Part shown: one piece after another, positions 1 to 11,124 of the stretch
How the letters are laid out: each line of letters opens with the position of its first letter
Position numbering within the stretch: the stretch's first letter is position 1
Assembly (NCBI GenBank): GCA_951799405.1
Contig: OX637335.1
Coordinates: 16,248,342-16,312,341 of the forward strand
Source of the DNA: Agapetus fuscipes
Lineage: Eukaryota; Arthropoda; Insecta; Trichoptera; Glossosomatidae
Reading direction: 5' to 3'
DNA length: 64,000 nucleotides
Made by a program: the position numbers and the translations under genes
The notes under the pieces: model-generated
What the model was told of the DNA's origin: nothing
The model's database searches: none
Seen by the model: the letters and a program-made list of their open reading frames with translations, nothing else

Positions 1-1010
1 AGACAGTAAAATAAAATGATTCTTTTGTATGAAGTTTAATTGATTTCTTTTTAATTTTGAAAAGTGTATCCGGTATTCATTGCTTGTATGAATGCTCTTT
101 ATTTCATGCAGCTTTTTACTCTTTTTTTTTTCCACTTTTTGAAAATGCAGACTTTATGTTTTTTTTTTTGAATAGCTGAATTGCATAACTGCATAATATC
201 ATGAATAAGGAAAGCTTTATATGAGAACTTGAATGTGTAGAATAATATTCATTCAGTGGTTTTCCTTTTAAAACTGCAATGTTTGCCGTCTCTATTAAGT
301 CCCCCCAGTGCTTGTTTGGCGTATCTATCATTTGATTCAAAGATGACCTTTCAATGAAATTGTCTTAGGAATCACATTCTACACAATCTAACCTAAAAAA
401 AAAACATACAACATAATAATTTGAGAGTTGTTTTGAATAATTTTAAAATCAAATTCCAGTTTTCATACGGCACATTGGTCCAGTACATATACAAACATTA
501 CTCATGTGAAATTACCTCTGATGGACATAAGACAAACAAGCACTAAGGGGACGATTACCTCAAGTATAAAACATATGTTTAAACTCACTCACGGAATTTT
601 ACAAAATAATGTATGGAAGATAAAATGCCCAATAGAGGTGATGTTTTAGTTTTCAAACATTTTTTTGGACACGCTCCTATTGAGTTTAAATGTAGTGTTA
701 TACTTTGGTACAAAACCCATGTAACCAGTGCCTAGGTGTTATCTCAAACAAAAAAAATATAAATTAAAGTTATTAATATAATACAAGTTAGACTTAGTGT
801 GAATTAATATTTATATAAATAACATTCTAAATCGCCTTAATATTTAAAAAAAAATCAAGCATTTATTCCTTTTTTGAAATTTTGTATTTTTTTCTTTTGT
901 GTAACATGCATCAGAGGTCGAATTAATTGCTTCAGAACATTATTTTATTGACTCAAACAATAAAATTAACAGATACTTACAACAGTTGTTTTATTCCAAC
1001 ATCAGATCCG
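1..1010. other. AT-rich intergenic DNA, no gene seen
   Basis: No reading frame resembles a known protein and no splice-site pattern suggests an exon. A 74-codon minus-strand ORF at 116-340 is low-complexity and unrecognised. The only structure seen is the MITE at 561-707. Confidence 0.6.
561..707. mobile_element. MITE with CAAGTATAA termini
   Basis: The left end begins CAAGTATAAAACAT and carries TTTAAACTC. The right end, read backwards, gives CCAAAGTATAACACTACAT followed by TTAAACTC. The two ends therefore form imperfect terminal inverted repeats of about 30 bp. Related copies lie at 20990-21121 and around 62735-62885. No coding capacity; superfamily not assigned because target-site duplications are unclear. 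Confidence 0.55.
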
Positions 1011-1327
1011 TCCGGTCGATAGCTCAGTTGGTAGAGCGCTTGCATTCCATGCTGAGAGCTCGGATTCGAATCCCACCGAGGGTGTCAAAAATGATTTCCG
1101 TTTCAGTATTTATTTGAAACCCAAAATAAAATACCGGCAAGGTTTACTCAGCCTTCACAAGAAATGAGTACCAGCCACCTCGGGAGCTGGGACACCCCCA
1201 CTTCAACTGAAGTGGTTAGGGGTAGGTAGGGGCCCCCTTACCTGTAAAAATACATAGATCCTGAATTGCCACGCGCGATGCCTTCGGGGATAAGGCAGGC
1301 AAGACCCTATATGTGTAGCTTTGTTGC
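1011..1327 (+). mobile_element. tRNA-derived SINE, family 1, full copy
   Basis: The 5' head is tRNA-like, with a pol III A box (TAGCTCAGTTGGTAGAG) and B box (GATTCGAATCC). A body follows containing TACTCAGCCTTCACAAGAAA, a short hairpin-like CTTCAACTGAAG, and a 3' region ending in CTATATGTGTAGCTT. Other copies: 3404-3724, 15256-15575, 42881-43203, with partial copies at 18586-18720, 33020-33225, 61045-61168 and 62430-62547. Confidence 0.85.
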
Positions 1328-2116
1328 TTTTTTTAGTTGCGAGTTGCACGTGCAGACAAGACATTGATAGTAATGCCAGCAATGCAGAGAAAACCACTAC
1401 CTTTTGCTTGTTAACAAAGTATCAAAACTCGGAGTATCATTGTTTTCTTTCTAACTAACAATGATTAGTTATGAGGTAGGTTCAAACAGATGTAGTGTCT
1501 ACTTGCGTCAAAATAGTTTTGCCTCCACTGTACGAGTATTACAACTCAAGGGGTAGGGCGGTTAAGTGTCCATATTTTGGTAAGCGCTACGTTTGAGGTA
1601 AAACATAATGTTGAACACTTGATTCAGGGCTTATGATACAACATGTACAATTTTCCAGGAAGATATGACTAAATAAATATTATAATTAATTATTCCAACA
1701 AAAACAATATAATCATTTAAAAATTATTATCACTAGGTGTAGAAAGTGATGCGTGTAATATTAAAACAAACTAAATGTTAACAAGATTATATAAAATAGT
1801 ACCTACTTTACAAATTTTATTTGTAATAAAAATAAAAGTTCTCGGCATGTTAATGATTTAAGGTAGAATTATGAGTAAGAAAGATGCTTCGGATATGACT
1901 TCAACGAAATACAAACAAATCTGCCCTCTCCAATAAGGTTTGTAGATGTATCCTTCTATTTTATTATTGAAAAAAAATAATCTCAAAATAATTCCTCCAC
2001 ATGTTTTCACAGGACTCAATTTAGGCTTAATTTTTAAAGGTAATGAACAGGTGAAAATCTTCCATTTTTTATTCTACATATGAGTCATCTGTTTCCAAAG
2101 TATGCTCTCCGCGTAT
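1328..2116. other. Intergenic DNA, no gene seen
   Basis: AT-rich sequence without a convincing ORF, RNA gene or repeat I could identify. Confidence 0.5.
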
Positions 2117-2175
2117 ACAGTGAAAAATGATTTATTGATTTATTATACAGTGAAAAATGATTTATTGATTTATAT
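2117..2175. repeat. Two-copy tandem duplication, about 29 bp unit
   Basis: The stretch TACAGTGAAAAATGATTTAT plus TGATTTAT occurs twice head to tail. It looks like a recent slippage or duplication event next to the LINE fragment. Confidence 0.8.
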
Positions 2176-2196
2176 TTTTGTCAAGGGGTGAGTACT

Positions 2197-2612
2197 AATC
2201 TAATCTAAGTTGCAAAGATGTTACATTGGAGATTCACATTAAATGCATTCTCACAACCAGACATGTACAAGTTCCCGCTTGCACATACCTCATGTGAACC
2301 TACAACATAAAAACCAAATCTCAAATGGACATACACCCTGCAACTCTTGCCATCCTTCCCTGTAACAGGGGTGACATTGGCAAAGTGAACCATTTTACAG
2401 CATGGGTGGTCAGCCGCATACCAACCTATAAGTCAAGGAACATACACAACAAATTACATTTTATGAATCAATAAATAATAATATCATCAAAACTAAACAG
2501 AAAATAAATTCCAATTTAATAAAGCCAACATTACAGATCAATCGCCATTTCTTTCTGTCCTTACATACTTCTTTCATTTCCTCCAGACTACATCATGAAA
2601 TGAAAAAAAAAA
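2197..2612 (-). mobile_element. LINE-A 3' end, 5'-truncated
   Basis: This is a minus-strand copy of the abundant LINE-A 3' end (compare the 51336-53384 element). It starts at a TCTAATCTAA-type tail, runs through the CCAATGTCACCCCTG block and the AGGTTGGTAT block near 2425, and keeps the last stretch of RT-ORF coding sequence at about 2530-2612 (relics of the C-terminal MKEVCKDRKKW motif). Confidence 0.75.
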
Positions 2613-3067
2613 GTAAACTTGTCATCATTGTGAAGTTTTCATACATTGTTGCATGTGGAGATAGTTGGCTTTGGAAACAGACGACTCATATGTGACTCAA
2701 ATTTGTTTCAATCTTGTGATAAAAATGAAATTAAAGTTGGTTAGTAAATAGATGTGTCTCACTGGAAGCAGGTAGAGAATATAACTATCTAAAATATTAT
2801 TTACAAAAAGGGAGTAGTTACTTATTTAATACTCTGAGACTGATGCATCACTTTCCAAGCCTACTATCACAGTTGTGGAAATTGCCTACGCTGTACAAAA
2901 GTAAAATACTTAATCAATATTTCACAAGAGACTTAACGTCAGGGACAAACACTTCATAGAGGCAAACCTGCGCAGCAATGGGTAAGAAATGCATTCAAAT
3001 TTCAAATAAAGATCTACTTATCTATAATCTTAAATCTCAGTTGAAAGATATATAATATTTCAAATTT

Positions 3068-3156
3068 ACACTTCATGCAAGCCCAAAATCAAACATGTGC
3101 AAGTTCACTCCAAAAGAAACACAAAGCTCAAATGAACATAAACTCTGCAACTAAAT
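3068..3156 (-). mobile_element. Decayed LINE-A tail fragment
   Basis: Short diverged match to the middle of the LINE-A 3' tail (CATGTGCAAGTTC, CTCAAATGAACATAAAC). Both ends are lost. Confidence 0.45.
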
Positions 3157-3403
3157 AGTAGAAATTTAAAATCATTTTGAAATTGTATCATACTTTCAAT
3201 TTAATAAATTGAAAACTTTGAAAGTTTTTAATGACCCTCTGTGGTACTTTTTTTTATCTAAAAAAAATTTTTTCAGTGCAGAAGTAATATTTAATGGTGT
3301 TATTATTTTTTTAAAAATTCGAAAAATTAATACACCATTAATAATGGCTTTCCACAGCATTTCACAGAAAACTTTTAAAAATTTAATATTTAATTTAATT
3401 TAG

Positions 3404-3724
3404 TCCGGTCGATAGCTCAGGTGGTAGAGTGCTTGCATTCCATGCCGAAAGCTCGGGTTCGAATCCCACCGAGGGGATCAGAAATGATTTCCCGTTTCGG
3501 TGTTTATTTCAAACCCCAAAATAAAATACCGGCAAGGTTTACTCAGCCTTCACAAGAAATGAGTACCAGCACGCTCGGGAGCTGGGAAACCCCCACTTCA
3601 ACTGAAGTGGTTGGCGTAAGGCCGGCCCCCTTACCTGTAAAAATAAATAGGTTCAACTCGCCACATGCGACCCCTTCGGGGATAACGCGGCAAGAAGTTA
3701 CACTATATGTGTAGCTTAGTTGCG
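3404..3724 (+). mobile_element. SINE family 1, full copy with T-rich end
   Basis: Same architecture as the copy at 1011: A box (TAGCTCAGGTGGTAGAG), B box (GGTTCGAATCC), body and the CTATATGTGTAGCTTAGTTG end, followed by a run of about 15 T. The intact pol III boxes and low divergence from the 42881 copy suggest recent activity. Confidence 0.9.
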
Positions 3725-4008
3725 TTTTTTTTTTTTTTTAATGATGTCAATAATAATAAAATATTTATTTCACTTGAAGACTTTTCACACTGAGACCTCT
3801 GTCCCCTAAAAATAGGATGAATGCTATCTTCTTGGTGTGAGTGAGGATAGTGCTTGCACACAGAATAAATAAAGGGCTCCTCATTTACAAGCCTACCTAC
3901 TAATGCATTATTACTCAGTTCCCTTGTTGGACAGGTATTTGCGTCTTTGTAATGAATGACCCTGATTCGTTAGGATTATTTACAATGAGGTATTTATCAG
4001 TTTGTGCG

Positions 4009-6850
4009 TTATGAAATATCCTCCCCGCTTCCTTCTTCCCCCAGGATAGCGGGCTGTCCTAACGCAGGGATGATGTGGGAAAACTCGTTGGTCGCCCACA
4101 AATACAGATCTAAAGTTCTCTCGGTACATTCGGCGATGAACCTCACAAACGGCCGGACATCTCCCTCGTTGGCCGCCTGCAAATGCTGGTAATATAAGTG
4201 GCGGTGCTGCTTCAGGATGATGACAGGTGGGTAGCCGGCTTGCATCAGAATGAGGTTCATCAACAGTCGAGATGTTCGACCGTTGCCATCTATGAACGGG
4301 TGGATGTGAACTAGCTTGTAATGGGCCAACGCAGCATACCTAAAGTACAACAATGCAGAGTAAACAAATTGTTATGAGGGTTTATTTTAAATTAATAATG
4401 GTTTAAATTAATAATGTTTATTATAACGAGTAGCATAGTTCTAAGTTGAAAATATTTTTTGCTTCTACCTTAAGTCTAAAACAGATGAAAATACAATCAA
4501 ATTTGGACATAGCGAGTTCATCGCTATGATGAGCTACTGATATTTTAGTTCGAACATGCTTTCATACAGACATATTTTGAGATTGAGGATATTGTGAAAG
4601 AATGGGATATACAAAGTGAGCGTAAAAGAAGAAAATGCATGAAAAAGGTGATGGATATGAATGAATTGAAAGAATTATGTCAGGATAGGAAAAAATGAAA
4701 AAAAGGCAGCTCTGCAGAGGCTCTGGCAACCCCAAGTGGAATGGTGACATAGTTACAGTTACTTCACAGATAACCTGAATGTAAAAATAACAATGGCTAG
4801 CTCGATGAGCCAGGTAAACAATAACACAACATATTATTTTATATTTTGTGATGTCTCGGGTTGACTATTGTTCAACACTATATATAGGTAGGCAGAAAAA
4901 ACAATTCAGCCGGCTTCAATCTGTGCTGAACTCTGCAGTAAGACTCATATTCGGGATGTCTAAATTTAACCATATTACTCCATTGTTGAAAAAACTGCAT
5001 TGGCTTCGTTTTCTGGAGAGGGTGGTCTACCTTGTTTGTCTGATGGTTTACAAAGCTGTCAATGGTATGGCTCCTTAATACTTGTCTGACATGTTCTCAC
5101 GTGTTGAGATAGATTTGAGACACCAAACTCTCAGATCTGCGGAGTGTGGGGTGGTTGACTTAGTCCAGCCGTCACGTCAGACACGCACTAATTTTGGGGA
5201 CCGTGCTTTCCGGTTTGCGGGCCCAATGGAGTGGAACAGACTACCACCTAATGTGAAGAAGGCAGAAACTGTTGGTGTCTTTAAAGGAGCACTAAAGACG
5301 CATCTTTACAAAAAATCTTATCCGTGATTTAAGTGGGCCCTTGAGGTGTAACACACACAAAAACGGCGCTCTTTTATTATGTGTACCTTATAAACAAATT
5401 ATCCTTGTATATATATATATATATTAGAAGTTCAATTGAATAATGCCGTAAACAAGACTAAAAAAACTACCTGGCCTACTTGACAGCAGGCTTTCTGAAA
5501 ATTAAAGGTTTTTTTGTATGAATATATATATATTTATCATTTAAACATGACAACAAAACACTGTTTTATTCTACTGATATTTTTATTTGTTAATTTAACA
5601 AATAATGAGTCCTAACGGTTTCCGTATCTTTGCCATCTTCAAATAAACTAAAATCTTAAAGGTAATGAGAGGCTATATACTTAAATCAAAATGAAGAAGG
5701 ATTAACAGATAACAAAAAATATCATTAGAATAAAATTGTGTTTAGTTTTCATGTTTAAATTTAAAAAAATTAAAAAGGAGTTCTAAAAAGTTACAACTGA
5801 AAATTTAATAAAAAAAAGGGTTTATATTTTATTTACATGAAAATTGTTATACCTGACAGGGTGCATGTCTAGAGCATCATCTGAATTTAACCATTTAATG
5901 AACTGCTCCATCAGGACATTCAGGAACATGGGGCCAGGCGGAATGTGCCCGCCAACGTAAACCTGCGTGCGCCTGAAATATCCACCTTCCATGGGATCCA
6001 CATAACCTAAAACTCTCCTATGGATCTCCAGGATATCGTCAACTGTTACTTCCTGCATTTTATTCAGCAGCGTAGAATTGATATACTTCATGGCGGCGTC
6101 CAATCCCAAAATCTCATTATGCTCGTCTATGCTTTTCCCTGCAACGGCTAAGCGAGTCTCTAAAATGGATCTCGTTTGCTGGAGAGTCATGGTGTTGCCT
6201 TCTATCCCGACTGTGTGGTAGATGTGCTGGAAGTACGCTTCCTTTTTCGCTCTCCTCAGAGCTGCGTTTGAGTCGGGAATGGCGGAGAGAGCGTCACGTT
6301 TATCGTCGATCTTTTGCAGCATTTCTCTGTCGAGGTTTTCGACGATGCTCGCCGTGCGTTGTCTGTTACTCAGCGCGGCGGGGTGCTCCGGGTAGCTTGA
6401 CAAGGCGCGAAGATACAGTTCGTCTGCTTTGAGTATATCCCTGTTTGTTTCTTCGATGAATTCTCCGTAATGGGTCAGGATGTCGGGATGTTTTGGTGAC
6501 AAAATGACTGCGTGCTGGAACAGCTTCAAAGCTTTGTCTGATTTTCCTTGGTTTTTCATTTCTAAAGCAGCCTGCAAAGACACGATCGCTTCTGAATCTG
6601 AAATTTTTACTTTCAAGTCATCGTTTTTATATGTTTCTCTTACTGATAAACCCAAGTTGTCGTCTGTGACTGTTAGGGAGAAGTCGTTGGGTAAAGGGTT
6701 GAACAGTCTCGGTTTGGAAGCTTTGGTTTGTTTGCTACTGTTTTGTAAGCCAATGTAACTTATTATAGCACATATGCAGAAAACGGTGGCTATTAACGTC
6801 CGTATTGACGGTCTTTTTAAGTTTTGAAGGTTTATGATTTTTAATTCCAT
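4009..6850 (-). CDS. FICD: Protein adenylyltransferase/de-AMPylase FICD (Fic)
   Basis: Two coding exons on the minus strand, 6850-5853 and 4339-4009, join in frame to 442 aa (human FICD is 458). The donor falls inside the codon for R333. Known family role: an ER-lumen enzyme that AMPylates and de-AMPylates the chaperone BiP. Visible features: a cytosolic N-terminus, one membrane anchor at about 16-36, two TPR-like helices at about 87-157, the inhibitory-helix motif TVGIEG at 213-218 with regulatory Glu217, and the Fic loop HPFIDGNGR at 346-354 with catalytic His346. All key residues are present, so the enzyme should be active and auto-inhibited. The 1.5-kb intron holds LINE fragments. It is divergently arranged with TMEM63, 587 bp apart. 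The identification is firm; the polyadenylation site (TTTATT on the plus strand near 3763) is a guess. Confidence 0.95.
4586..4706 (+). mobile_element. Fragment of RTE-like LINE coding end, in FICD intron
   Basis: Plus-strand sequence reads as a diverged version of the LINE-A C-terminus ([24 protein letters not shown]). It lies antisense to FICD inside its intron and is not a gene. Confidence 0.6.
4840..5424 (+). mobile_element. LINE-C (L2/CR1-like) 3' end, 5'-truncated
   Basis: The frame 4848-5078 continues after one in-frame TAA into 5082-5327. It carries the end of a non-LTR reverse transcriptase typical of the L2/CR1 group: [39 protein letters not shown], then [18 protein letters not shown] and [11 protein letters not shown] short 3' UTR follows with CCTTGAGGTGTAACACACAC and a TA-repeat tail at 5408-5424. 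It sits in the FICD intron, antisense. A related minus copy is at 19940-20270. Clade assignment is from motif recognition only. Confidence 0.8.
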
Positions 6851-7437
6851 TGTGGGTGCGTGTTGTACAATAAGGATTTAAGAATGCACAATACCATTGT
6901 TTAAAAACAATCACTTAGCATAAGTTATTTTCAGTGAAATTGAAAAATATTTTTTTCTCCATAAATACACGTCAGTTTTTCATCTAAACGTCAAACCACC
7001 TCCCACCTCCCAAACGTCACAATAGCCACTATGACCAACTTGTGAAAAATTATAAAAATATATACCTACCGGTATTTATTACGCAAATGACATCACTGAC
7101 TCGCACTGACTCACTGACAATTGGCAGGGAAATGGTGTATCGGGTGTATCGTTGTGTCAGCATCTTTATTTGGGCTTAAAAAAAAACAATAATAATTATT
7201 AGTTTTCCTGTGATGTGGTTTAATATTGTCAAAATCGAAGCCGTAAAGATAATGCTCTCAGATTAGCATGCACGATTATCAAGTGTAAATAACACTAATC
7301 TAGTTCAGGTTCATTGCGCAAAAATGAACTTTTTTCTGCCAACTTTTCTTTTGTGACAGCTGTCAAATCATTTTCTTTATCGTGAATTATACCCCACAAC
7401 AAATTAACCTATTGTGAAAGTAAATTGGACTTTAAAA
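6851..7437. promoter_or_regulatory. Shared intergenic promoter region, FICD / TMEM63
   Basis: Only 587 bp separate the two divergent start codons, so both promoters must lie here unless a distant 5' UTR exon exists. I see no TATA box placed convincingly for either gene. The region is inferred from gene layout alone. Confidence 0.55.
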
Positions 7438-9660
7438 ATGGAAGATTTCTTCGACATACGAGACAGCAACATCTCTTCCATACCGGACAGTTGCAAGACG
7501 AATTCCAGACACAACAGCACCATAATAACAAACGCTTACGAAGGTATTCCTGAGACGCTCATACTCAATGTCATATGCTGGGTGCTCCTGATCTCTTTAT
7601 TCGGGGTATTAAGGCGGAACGCGTGGAACTATGGCAGACTAGCGTTAGTACACCAAACTAACAAATGGACACATCTTTTCTACAGCCACGGAGAGGAATC
7701 CCCGGAAACTGAGACAGGAGTAGACTCCCTCTCCATGATCGACTCGCAGTACTGCTCCTGGGTTCCGCTAGTTTTCAAACTGACGCGAGAACAGATCAAG
7801 TCCCGCTGCGGTCCAGATGCCTGGCATTATTTGTCCTTCCAGCGGCATTTGATCACCTTGACTTTCATCATCACATTCCTCTCCATCTGCATCATCTTGC
7901 CGATCAACTTCCACGGGAGCTTGGAGGGAGACACCAAGACATTTGGCCACACGACCATCAGCAACTTGGACCCAACATCCGGCTGGCTGTGGGTGCACGC
8001 TTTAATTGGATTTGCTTATTTGCCCATCTCTATCTTGTTGATGAGGCGCAGCACGGGCAGGAAGCCTCCTCCTGACTATGCAACCAGGACTCTCCTGATC
8101 ACAAACATTGCCAAAGTCGACAGAAACGCAATCACCATTAAAAGTTATCTCCGTCAGCTCTTCCCTGAAGTAGGAATACTCGATGTTCAGCTTGCGCATG
8201 ATACACGCAAGCTAAGCAAGTTAGACGCCAAGAGAGACGTTGCTCTGCAAGCTAAAGCCTTCTCGGAGGTTTACCTCAAAAGAACTGGCAAACCTGTGAT
8301 GGTGAGAGTTAAGCTGTGCGGAGAGAAAGTGGATGGAATAGAGTATTACACGGTGTCTGAGACACAACTGACCGGAGAGATGGAAAGACGAAAGGCCAAG
8401 GCTCTGTATGAACCTCTTGGAATCACCTTTGTCACGGTTTCTTCAAATCAAGAAGTGGAGTACATCATGACGAACTTCCGACCTGGATCGTACCGAGATT
8501 GGACGGTGAGCTATGCCCCGGCTTCCACCGACATATTTTGGGAAAACTTGAACATTGAGCCTGGCATTTGGTACATGCGAGCATTTTTTGTGAACTTTTT
8601 CTTGTTCCTGGTTTTGTTCTTTCTCACCACGCCGACATACATTGTTAACATCATCAACACTTTCTACATAGACCACGGCGAGGTCGTCATAACCAAGATC
8701 AGTCCTTTGATTTCTGAATTCTTGCCAACTTTACTTTTGTGGACCATGGCCGCCCTGATGCCGGTTATTGTCTCGTATTCTGATGAGTGGTTGTCTCACT
8801 GGACGCGCTCCCAACAAACTTACTCCATAATGATGAAGACCTTCTTCTTCCTACTCCTGATGACTTTGATTTTACCTTCTTTAAGTTTGACCAGTGCGCA
8901 GGCGCTCTTTGAATGGCTACAGAATGGCCAGAACGGGACTTACAGATGGGAATGTGTATTTTTACCTGACAAAGGCGCTTTCTTTGTAAACTACGTGATA
9001 ACTTCAGCTTTCATTGGTACTGCTTTAGAACTGATAAGATTCCCGGAGCTCTTCATGTACGTTTGGTATTTATGTTGGACAAAATCTAAAGCTGAGAAAG
9101 CTTGCGTGCAAAAGGCTATTCTCCAAGAGTTTCCTTTTGGCGTTCATTACGCGTGGACTCTGGTCGTGTTCACAATAACAGCTGTTTACAGCGTCGCCTG
9201 TCCATTGATAACTCCTTTCGGATTGGTGTACTTGCTTCTTAAACACTTTGGTGATAAGCACAACCTTTATTTTGCTTACGGCGCGAGTGACATGAGCGGG
9301 GTAGACGGAGGAAAGATTCATGCGACTGCGGTTCGGCTTGTACGAGTTTCTGTGCTTATTCTTCAGATAAGCAGTGCCGCTCTCGCTGCCCTGAGAGGAG
9401 GAATGGATGGGAGAACGATAATCCTCATTCTATTTACTCTTATAACTCTTGGCATGTTCTTTATGTTGAGTCCGTTTCCTAGTTGTAAGCCGGTGAATCC
9501 TCCTGCCGAAGACCAGATACACTCCAACATGAAGTATATAGCCCCTGTTTTAATTAAGCCGCTAAACAAGCATTCGGATATTTCCCCGATTAATGACTAT
9601 GGATCATCTGACGTAGGAGAGAGTAGCAATGCTACAAGCAGCAATGTTATAAACCTGTAA
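7438..9660 (+). CDS. TMEM63: TMEM63/CSC1-like mechanosensitive cation channel
   Basis: One uninterrupted exon of 740 codons. I place the start at ATG 7438 (MEDFFD); an upstream in-frame GTG at 7414 is not a plausible start. The family (OSCA/TMEM63, DUF221) forms mechanically or osmotically gated cation channels in plasma or organelle membranes. Visible domains: N-terminal membrane segment at about 41-58, two more at about 137-156 and 184-203, a long cytosolic RNA-recognition-like domain at about 215-376 containing YATRTLLITNIAK, then a cluster of membrane helices from about 380 to 690, and a polar tail. An NNS/NGT-type glycosylation site lies in the extracellular N-terminus (N26). Length matches the family (human about 800). 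The gene has no intron inside the coding region, unlike most neighbours. Symbol is given at family level because the A/B/C paralogue split is vertebrate. Confidence 0.95.
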   Translation: MEDFFDIRDSNISSIPDSCKTNSRHNSTIITNAYEGIPETLILNVICWVLLISLFGVLRRNAWNYGRLALVHQTNKWTHLFYSHGEESPETETGVDSLSMIDSQYCSWVPLVFKLTREQIKSRCGPDAWHYLSFQRHLITLTFIITFLSICIILPINFHGSLEGDTKTFGHTTISNLDPTSGWLWVHALIGFAYLPISILLMRRSTGRKPPPDYATRTLLITNIAKVDRNAITIKSYLRQLFPEVGILDVQLAHDTRKLSKLDAKRDVALQAKAFSEVYLKRTGKPVMVRVKLCGEKVDGIEYYTVSETQLTGEMERRKAKALYEPLGITFVTVSSNQEVEYIMTNFRPGSYRDWTVSYAPASTDIFWENLNIEPGIWYMRAFFVNFFLFLVLFFLTTPTYIVNIINTFYIDHGEVVITKISPLISEFLPTLLLWTMAALMPVIVSYSDEWLSHWTRSQQTYSIMMKTFFFLLLMTLILPSLSLTSAQALFEWLQNGQNGTYRWECVFLPDKGAFFVNYVITSAFIGTALELIRFPELFMYVWYLCWTKSKAEKACVQKAILQEFPFGVHYAWTLVVFTITAVYSVACPLITPFGLVYLLLKHFGDKHNLYFAYGASDMSGVDGGKIHATAVRLVRVSVLILQISSAALAALRGGMDGRTIILILFTLITLGMFFMLSPFPSCKPVNPPAEDQIHSNMKYIAPVLIKPLNKHSDISPINDYGSSDVGESSNATSSNVINL

Positions 9661-10286
9661 CTTCTTCCGTTAGTAAAATATAGTTTATTCTTTTTTAAAT
9701 CAATGAAAACTGTGAAAATAACCACATTTTTAGTACATTAGAGGGGTTATCTAACACCCTCTCTATAATGCTTTGTCAATTAAACACTACTCGTAACAAA
9801 AAAGTGGAAATACTTAACCATCCTGTAAACGCCTTTAAAACAAAAAGTTCTTTTCATGTAGAGCAAACTTCACAGGTCTCTGTTACTAGGGTTCTTAGCT
9901 ACTATTGCAAAATATTAGCTTGCTTTCTCCCTAGCAACCTGTCCAAGTTATTTTATGCCATTTGTGCTGACTCCGTTTTTTGAAAAACTTACATATTGCA
10001 GAGAGTTGTAACAGTACTCTATAATCTGAGAACTTTTGATAATTACCTTGCAAAACATTTACCAAATTATTGTGAGTTGATTGTGGTTATAAAATATTCT
10101 AGAAAAATAATTATTTTTGATTATTTGAATGATTTATTACATTTTACTTATGGCTGTAAGTATTTTATAATGAAATATTGTTTATAATATGTTCTAGTGA
10201 GAAAAATATGATTCACATAGTTAAAACACATTTCTAAAAAGGAGACACGATTTGTATTAATTTGTAAACATAGCTGACAGTAGAAA

Positions 10287-10354
10287 TTAGGCTTTTTCAA
10301 CCTGCCAGCTTTCCACTAGGAGTTGCCTGTACTCCCGCATAATTTCCTCGATTT
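10287..10354 (-). other. Possible terminal coding exon, unrecognised
   Basis: On the minus strand a good acceptor (ATTTTTATTTTAG) precedes 66 in-frame bases encoding IEEIMREYRQLLVESWQVEK plus Ala, then TAA. The composition is that of an ordinary helical protein and is unlike flanking AT-rich translation. I cannot find the upstream exon or name a family. It may be chance. Confidence 0.22.
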
Positions 10355-10500
10355 CTAAAATAAAAATGGGATTTACCTCTGTCAGAAATCTGGTGCTGTG
10401 TGTACCTCATAAATATAAAATTTATACAAAACCACCATATTTGTACCTACTATATGCACTGAGGTTGTATTTTGGATAGAATTATATAAATCGTTTTTTT

Positions 10501-10644
10501 ATGAACTATAGTTGTAGAAAACATGAATTTGTCACTGTTTCATCAAAATCATATCTGACTTCATCAAGACACGTGTATCTTCTACAACAAAGGTACAAAC
10601 TGGACTGGCGGAATAAGTTGTTGCCGCTCACGATTGAAGATTAA
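10501..10644 (+). other. Small unrecognised ORF, 47 codons
   Basis: ATG at 10501 to TAA at 10642-10644; the C-terminal part reads RYKLDWRNKLLPLTIED. It lies within the probable TMEM63 3' UTR. No family recognised; could be chance. Confidence 0.15.
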
Positions 10645-11124
10645 AATGCAAAAAGGTACCAACGGTATCCCATGGTTTGTCTGATATGTTGATGAATGGG
10701 AGGACCATGAATGCGAGTCCTAGAACCTATATACTCCTGATGACACCACACCCTTAAAAATGGTGTATTGTTACTAACAATTATGATAAAAGTATTAAAT
10801 CAGTTCTAGAATTGGTAATGAAAATATGTATGAATTATAAAAAATATGCCTATTTTATACTCTTTAGTATTGTCCAAATGTACCTAGGTTTCTAACGCTT
10901 GATTGGTGGAAATATTTTAAACAAAGTCTTCAAATAATGTTACTGTATTCTTATGTACCTATCCTATGTGTTATTTTTAACCTTATTATTACGTACTTTT
11001 GAAAAAAGAATCAACAAAATGCATAGGGTCTGTTTTTTTCAACAAAATGACACTTTTTAAAGAGATTTTTAAATATATGTGATGATGAATCAGTTGAGAT
11101 TTTTTCATCGGCGCCATTTTGTGA

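Noticed and set aside
1011..1085. tRNA gene at the head of each SINE copy
   Set aside because: A and B boxes are good, but the acceptor stem does not pair properly and the same head recurs at 3404, 15256, 42881 and 62547 joined to the same body, which marks a SINE.
6480..6758. 92-codon plus-strand ORF
   Set aside because: Exactly antisense to the conserved first exon of FICD.
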